64,000 nucleotides of DNA, taken from the NCBI GenBank assembly GCA_019359035.1, contig JAHHIC010000109.1, positions 124,001 to 188,000 of the forward strand, given 5' to 3'. The notes below the pieces were generated by a model. It did not search any database. It was not told where the DNA came from and saw only the letters and a list, made by a program, of their open reading frames with translations. Shown in pieces: positions 60,931 through 64,000 of this stretch (its first letter is position 1; each line of letters opens with the position of its first letter). The translations under genes were made by a program, and so were the position numbers. Source of the DNA: Scytonematopsis contorta HA4267-MV1 (lineage in GTDB: Bacteria > Cyanobacteriota > Cyanobacteriia > Cyanobacteriales > Nostocaceae).

Positions 60931-62187
60931 TTACCCAACCATATTTTGCTCAACTAAATAAGAACGGCTTGAGTTTTTCTCTCTCATTCTTTTACACTCA
61001 ATACCAGTTCTTAAAGTAATACATACGTAAAACGTCCATATACTATCATTTCCTAAAACACCTCCACTATCAGACCAACTAAATAAAAACATGGCGCATA
61101 AATTTTGTAATATCCAAAATAATTCTATTTTTTTCAGGTTATCGCGAGTCGATTTTAATAAATTTACAGTTCGGGAAAAGGTTAATAAGTAGCTAAAAAG
61201 ATATAAAGAAAGACCAGGTACTCCAACTTGTAAAAGTAATTCCATAAAACTGTTATGGGAATTAAAACGAAATCCTTCTATAATGGTCGCGCCATAAGCC
61301 CATGAGTTTTTATAGATGTATTCAGCTTCCTTAGATGTCCAAAAACCAGAATAACCATAACCTGTCCAAGGACGTTGTGATACTTTTTCAAACATTAAAC
61401 CCCATATTTGTGTACGCCCGTTTAATGTCAAATCTTTACCAAGGATATCAACAAGAAAAGTTTCTAAATTAAATACAAGTAATAAAATAGCGCTCCCGGC
61501 TAATAATAATATTGAAAACAAGAAAATAATCCGTATTTTATAATGCATTCTAATAAGGTTATATAAAGGAAAAATAAGCAGCATGATGCAGAAGAATACA
61601 TAGCCTGACTTACTTTGTGAAAGAAAAGTTAACGCAATACATAAATAAAATCCCAATTTAGCAAGCCAGCATAATTTTCCTGGTTTCATGGTATTTGTTT
61701 GCATCAAAATAGCAGCATAAGTCATTATCCTTGCTAAGTGATTCTTGTATGAGAAAATACCTACCCAGGCTTCATTAATTGGACGAATATTAACTATAAA
61801 ACTGAGAAATATAGTGATACCAAAAGTCCAAGTCCATAATTTCATTAGCTCTTTAAAATCATGACGAGTTGCAAGGTAAGCCCCAAAAGCTGTTGCACGT
61901 ATTAAAGCTTTACTTTCATCTGAAGTATATAACGGAGCCGCAGACCATAAAATTGAGGCGAAAGCCATTACTATCAACATTAGTAAAGGTATATTTCTGG
62001 TAGAAACATAAAGAAAGCGCTTCCATTGTCCAAGCACTAATATAGCAACTATTGGATAGCTTATAAGTCTCATAAAACTATCTAGAGGAGGAGGACCGAG
62101 ACCAGGAACCAAAAAATAAATTATTAAAATCAGCGTGACAACTGGCTCTATTTTTGCTCCTAAATACTTTAATAATTTAATATCCAA
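60931..62187 (-). CDS. O-antigen ligase/polymerase (Wzy/WaaL-like) membrane protein
   Basis: 418 residues from TTG 62187, supported by AGGAG 8 bp upstream. About 10-12 hydrophobic helices. The O-antigen-ligase-type loop has TGYGYSGFW and NSHNSFMELLLQVGVPGL. It would polymerise or ligate lipid-linked repeat units in the cell membrane. No flippase or chain-length regulator is seen in the window; they may lie to the right of it. Confidence 0.85.
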   Translation of the reverse strand: MDIKLLKYLGAKIEPVVTLILIIYFLVPGLGPPPLDSFMRLISYPIVAILVLGQWKRFLYVSTRNIPLLMLIVMAFASILWSAAPLYTSDESKALIRATAFGAYLATRHDFKELMKLWTWTFGITIFLSFIVNIRPINEAWVGIFSYKNHLARIMTYAAILMQTNTMKPGKLCWLAKLGFYLCIALTFLSQSKSGYVFFCIMLLIFPLYNLIRMHYKIRIIFLFSILLLAGSAILLLVFNLETFLVDILGKDLTLNGRTQIWGLMFEKVSQRPWTGYGYSGFWTSKEAEYIYKNSWAYGATIIEGFRFNSHNSFMELLLQVGVPGLSLYLFSYLLTFSRTVNLLKSTRDNLKKIELFWILQNLCAMFLFSWSDSGGVLGNDSIWTFYVCITLRTGIECKRMREKNSSRSYLVEQNMVG

Positions 62188-62251
62188 ATCAAAAACTCCT
62201 ATCTTGAAAAACCCCTATCTTGTGGGGTGGGCATCCTTGCCCGCCCAGTGT

Positions 62252-62314
62252 TTTTTAATCAAACCCCTAGTATTTTTAATCAAACCCCTAGTATTTTTAA
62301 TCAAACCCCTAGTA
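62252..62314. repeat. 21-bp tandem repeat, three perfect copies
   Basis: Unit TTTTTAATCAAACCCCTAGTA repeated three times without mismatch, followed by TTTTTT. It is upstream of the O-antigen ligase-like gene. A hairpin GGGTGGGCATCCTTGCCCGCCC (stem GGGYGGGCA/TGCCCGCCC) lies just before it at 62225-62247. Confidence 0.92.
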
Positions 62315-62334
62315 TTTTTTACCCAAAATAGAAG

Positions 62335-63603
62335 TCACGATAATTTATCTTTTGCCAGGATTTCCTCAAAAAGAGACGAATAACGACGCCCTTGAATTTC
62401 TAAAGTAAATTCTTGTTCTGTTTTTTCTCGCGCACGATAAGAAAGTTTTTCATGCCTTTCTTTATTTTCTAGAACCCAAGTAATTCCATTAGCTAAGTCT
62501 TCAATTTTGAAAGCTTGAGCTAAGTAACCATTTTGTTGATGCTCAATCATATCAGGCATTCCGCCAATATTAAAAGCAACACTAGGGGTTCCACAAGCAA
62601 TAGCTTCTAGTACAGTATTAGGTAAGTTATCTTCAATAGAAGGTAACACAAAAACATCTGCGGCTGAATACACCAGTGCTAGAGAAAGGTCATCATTTAA
62701 TGTACCTAAATAATGAGTTTTAAACCCAAATTCTGGTGGATTTTCTGGTTGAGAAGCTCCAAAAATCACTAAGTCTAACTTATCTTGCCATCCAAATTGT
62801 CTTAATTCTTGTAATGCACTTTCTAGAAGGTGAAACCCCTTTCTTTTATCGCTTGTCGCATTTACAGAACCAAATAGAACTAGTTGTCTGTCTTGAGGAA
62901 GATTAAGTATTTCTCTAGCAAATTTTTTATTTATTGGTCTGTACTTGTGTGTATCGAGACCATAAGGAATCTGCTCAATTTTTAAATCTCTGAAAAGAGA
63001 ACTAGAACTAGCGGACTTAGCTAACCAGGAACTTGGAGTTACGATAGTTAGGTTAAGATTTTTCCAAGCTTTTCTTTTGCGTTGCCATACCCAGCGAGAT
63101 AAATCCCAATTGTGGCTACTAACAAGTTGAGGACAAGCACCACAGTTCGCGATGTAACGATTACAATCGCCACTGTAATGACACCCTCCAGTAAATGCCC
63201 ACATATCGTGGAGTGTCCAGACTAACGGACAATTAAATTTAGCTAGAGTTTCTATTTTTAGATATGCTCTATTAACCCAATGGAGGTTAATAATATCTGG
63301 CTGAATTCGAGAAATCTGAGGTACAATTTTATCTGGAAACCACTGGAGAGAAAATGTAGCAGCTTGCTTTTGACGATGAACTTTATAAAGTTTTAATGGC
63401 AAAACTTCAGCACTAATTTTCAGTGTGGAAAGACTTTGTTCCAGGTTACCCGAAGGAGCAAATACTGTTTTATCATCGCTAGATTTTGTTTGTACTAGCA
63501 TTTGAGAATCGACACCGACTTTATGTAAACCTTGATGTAGTCTATAAGTTGCACGAGCAGCTCCACCATCGATATCATAATGACTGAGAAGTAAAGCTTT
63601 CAT
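62335..63603 (-). CDS. Glycosyltransferase family 4 protein
   Basis: 422 residues. GT4 features: N-terminal HYDIDGGAARATYRLHQGL, LVWTLHDMWAFTGGCHY followed by a Cys-rich segment (C-x4-C-x7-C-x2-C), then LFGSVNATSDKRKGFHLL and PSIEDNLPNTVLEAIACGTP. The WTLHDMWAFTGGCHYS block is typical of bacterial GT4 proteins in polysaccharide clusters. Confidence 0.9.
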   Translation of the reverse strand: MKALLLSHYDIDGGAARATYRLHQGLHKVGVDSQMLVQTKSSDDKTVFAPSGNLEQSLSTLKISAEVLPLKLYKVHRQKQAATFSLQWFPDKIVPQISRIQPDIINLHWVNRAYLKIETLAKFNCPLVWTLHDMWAFTGGCHYSGDCNRYIANCGACPQLVSSHNWDLSRWVWQRKRKAWKNLNLTIVTPSSWLAKSASSSSLFRDLKIEQIPYGLDTHKYRPINKKFAREILNLPQDRQLVLFGSVNATSDKRKGFHLLESALQELRQFGWQDKLDLVIFGASQPENPPEFGFKTHYLGTLNDDLSLALVYSAADVFVLPSIEDNLPNTVLEAIACGTPSVAFNIGGMPDMIEHQQNGYLAQAFKIEDLANGITWVLENKERHEKLSYRAREKTEQEFTLEIQGRRYSSLFEEILAKDKLS

Positions 63604-63605
63604 TT

Positions 63606-64000
63606 TTACGCCCCTTTCACAGTATGTTTAACAGTTTCATACACTCGTTTCAGTTTGGGTCTTTGCCATAAATAATCAAATAAGTCGGTTTTCAATTTTG
63701 CAAAAGGCGAGTAGTATTTATGCTCTAAAGGAGCCAGTCTATACTTCATACCTTCGTATGTGGCATACTCAACGGCTATAGGGGAAGAAATATAACGCTT
63801 ACCAAACTCATATTGGCTTGGTAGATAATGAGCAGTCAAAGATTTTCTGGAATACTGAGGGTTTAAAGTTTGTTCTGAACCATGAATAGTTCTAGAGTTC
63901 CAAAAAAGTACGTCCCCTTTTTGTAAAGCAGGAGCATAAATATCATTTTTGTGAGTATCTACATAGTTTTTTAATTTGCTCACATAAAAAGCGTGTGAAA
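63606..64000 (-). CDS. Phytanoyl-CoA dioxygenase-family protein, C-terminal part
   Basis: Partial; the reading frame continues past the right edge, and an internal GTG at 63983 should not be taken as a start. The visible 131 codons contain GDVLFWNSRTIHGSEQTLNP, with the distal iron-ligand His, and RKSLTAHYLP, with the 2-oxoglutarate-binding Arg. Its place next to the glycosyltransferases suggests a hydroxylation in polysaccharide or lipid synthesis. Its stop is 3 bp before the GT4 start. Confidence 0.8.
   Translation of the reverse strand, partial: SHAFYVSKLKNYVDTHKNDIYAPALQKGDVLFWNSRTIHGSEQTLNPQYSRKSLTAHYLPSQYEFGKRYISSPIAVEYATYEGMKYRLAPLEHKYYSPFAKLKTDLFDYLWQRPKLKRVYETVKHTVKGA

Overview
The window comes from a cyanobacterium, most likely a filamentous, heterocyst-forming type (Nostocales); the genus cannot be fixed from sequence alone. 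The evidence is photosynthesis-specific genes (petM, ycf39, an nblR-like regulator, crtH, a lumenal pentapeptide protein, an FdC2-like ferredoxin, cyanobacterial DUF2949 and DUF1802 families) and the repeat content. Heptameric short tandem repeats (CCCCACT, GGGTAAT, GTTGACG/GTTGACT types), a 28-bp GTAGAGACGT palindrome and G/C-rich inverted repeats fill almost every gap. HIP1 octamers (GCGATCGC) are sparse: I found four.

Layout. 1-4.8 kb: the end of petM, then ycf39, nadK, an nblR-like regulator, a DUF192 lipoprotein and DUF2949, all on the plus strand. 4.9-10.5 kb: mostly minus strand, with a JAMM peptidase, a four-helix-bundle protein, livF-type ABC ATPase, ferredoxin, hisZ, a J-domain/TPR protein and an inositol monophosphatase. 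10.6-12.6 kb: a two-gene aspartyl-protease cassette, a MITE, a nuclease lipoprotein and a [2Fe-2S] ferredoxin. 12.66 kb: tRNA-Ser(GGA). 12.9-17.2 kb: DprA-like, RecQ-helicase/phosphoribosyltransferase and DUF1802 genes, a possible DNA-processing or defence cassette. 17.3-28.1 kb: a dead aldo/keto reductase, a histidine kinase with an ethylene-receptor-like sensor, aroE, a nucleoside hydrolase, upp, a candidate small RNA and crtH. 28.2-29.1 kb: a universal stress protein gene behind a ydaO-type c-di-AMP riboswitch with its own terminator. 29.5-36.8 kb: a truncated IS630 transposase, an amidase, dnaG, an orphan deaminase-toxin/Imm1 pair, a radical-SAM gene fragment and a fasciclin gene. 37.2-44.7 kb: a 1720-residue kinase/ATPase/GAF/GGDEF protein and a carotenoid oxygenase. 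45-51.2 kb: pentapeptide protein, yraN, queA, a type II restriction-modification pair and an orphan HigA antitoxin. 51.4-53.9 kb: TPR protein, lipoprotein and a 51-residue ORF. 54.0-64.0 kb: an exopolysaccharide cluster on the minus strand (initiating glycosylphosphotransferase, WecG-type transferase, five further glycosyltransferases, a Wzy/ligase-type membrane protein and a phytanoyl-CoA dioxygenase-like protein cut by the window edge).

Main themes. Conflict modules (toxin-immunity, R-M, HigA, DprA/RecQ) are scattered among housekeeping genes. The tandem repeats are not confined to gaps: they supply start codons, stop codons or in-frame peptides to several genes (crtH, queA, the phosphatase, the nuclease, hisZ, ycf39). 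No database search was run; family calls rest on recognised motifs and remembered family sequences.
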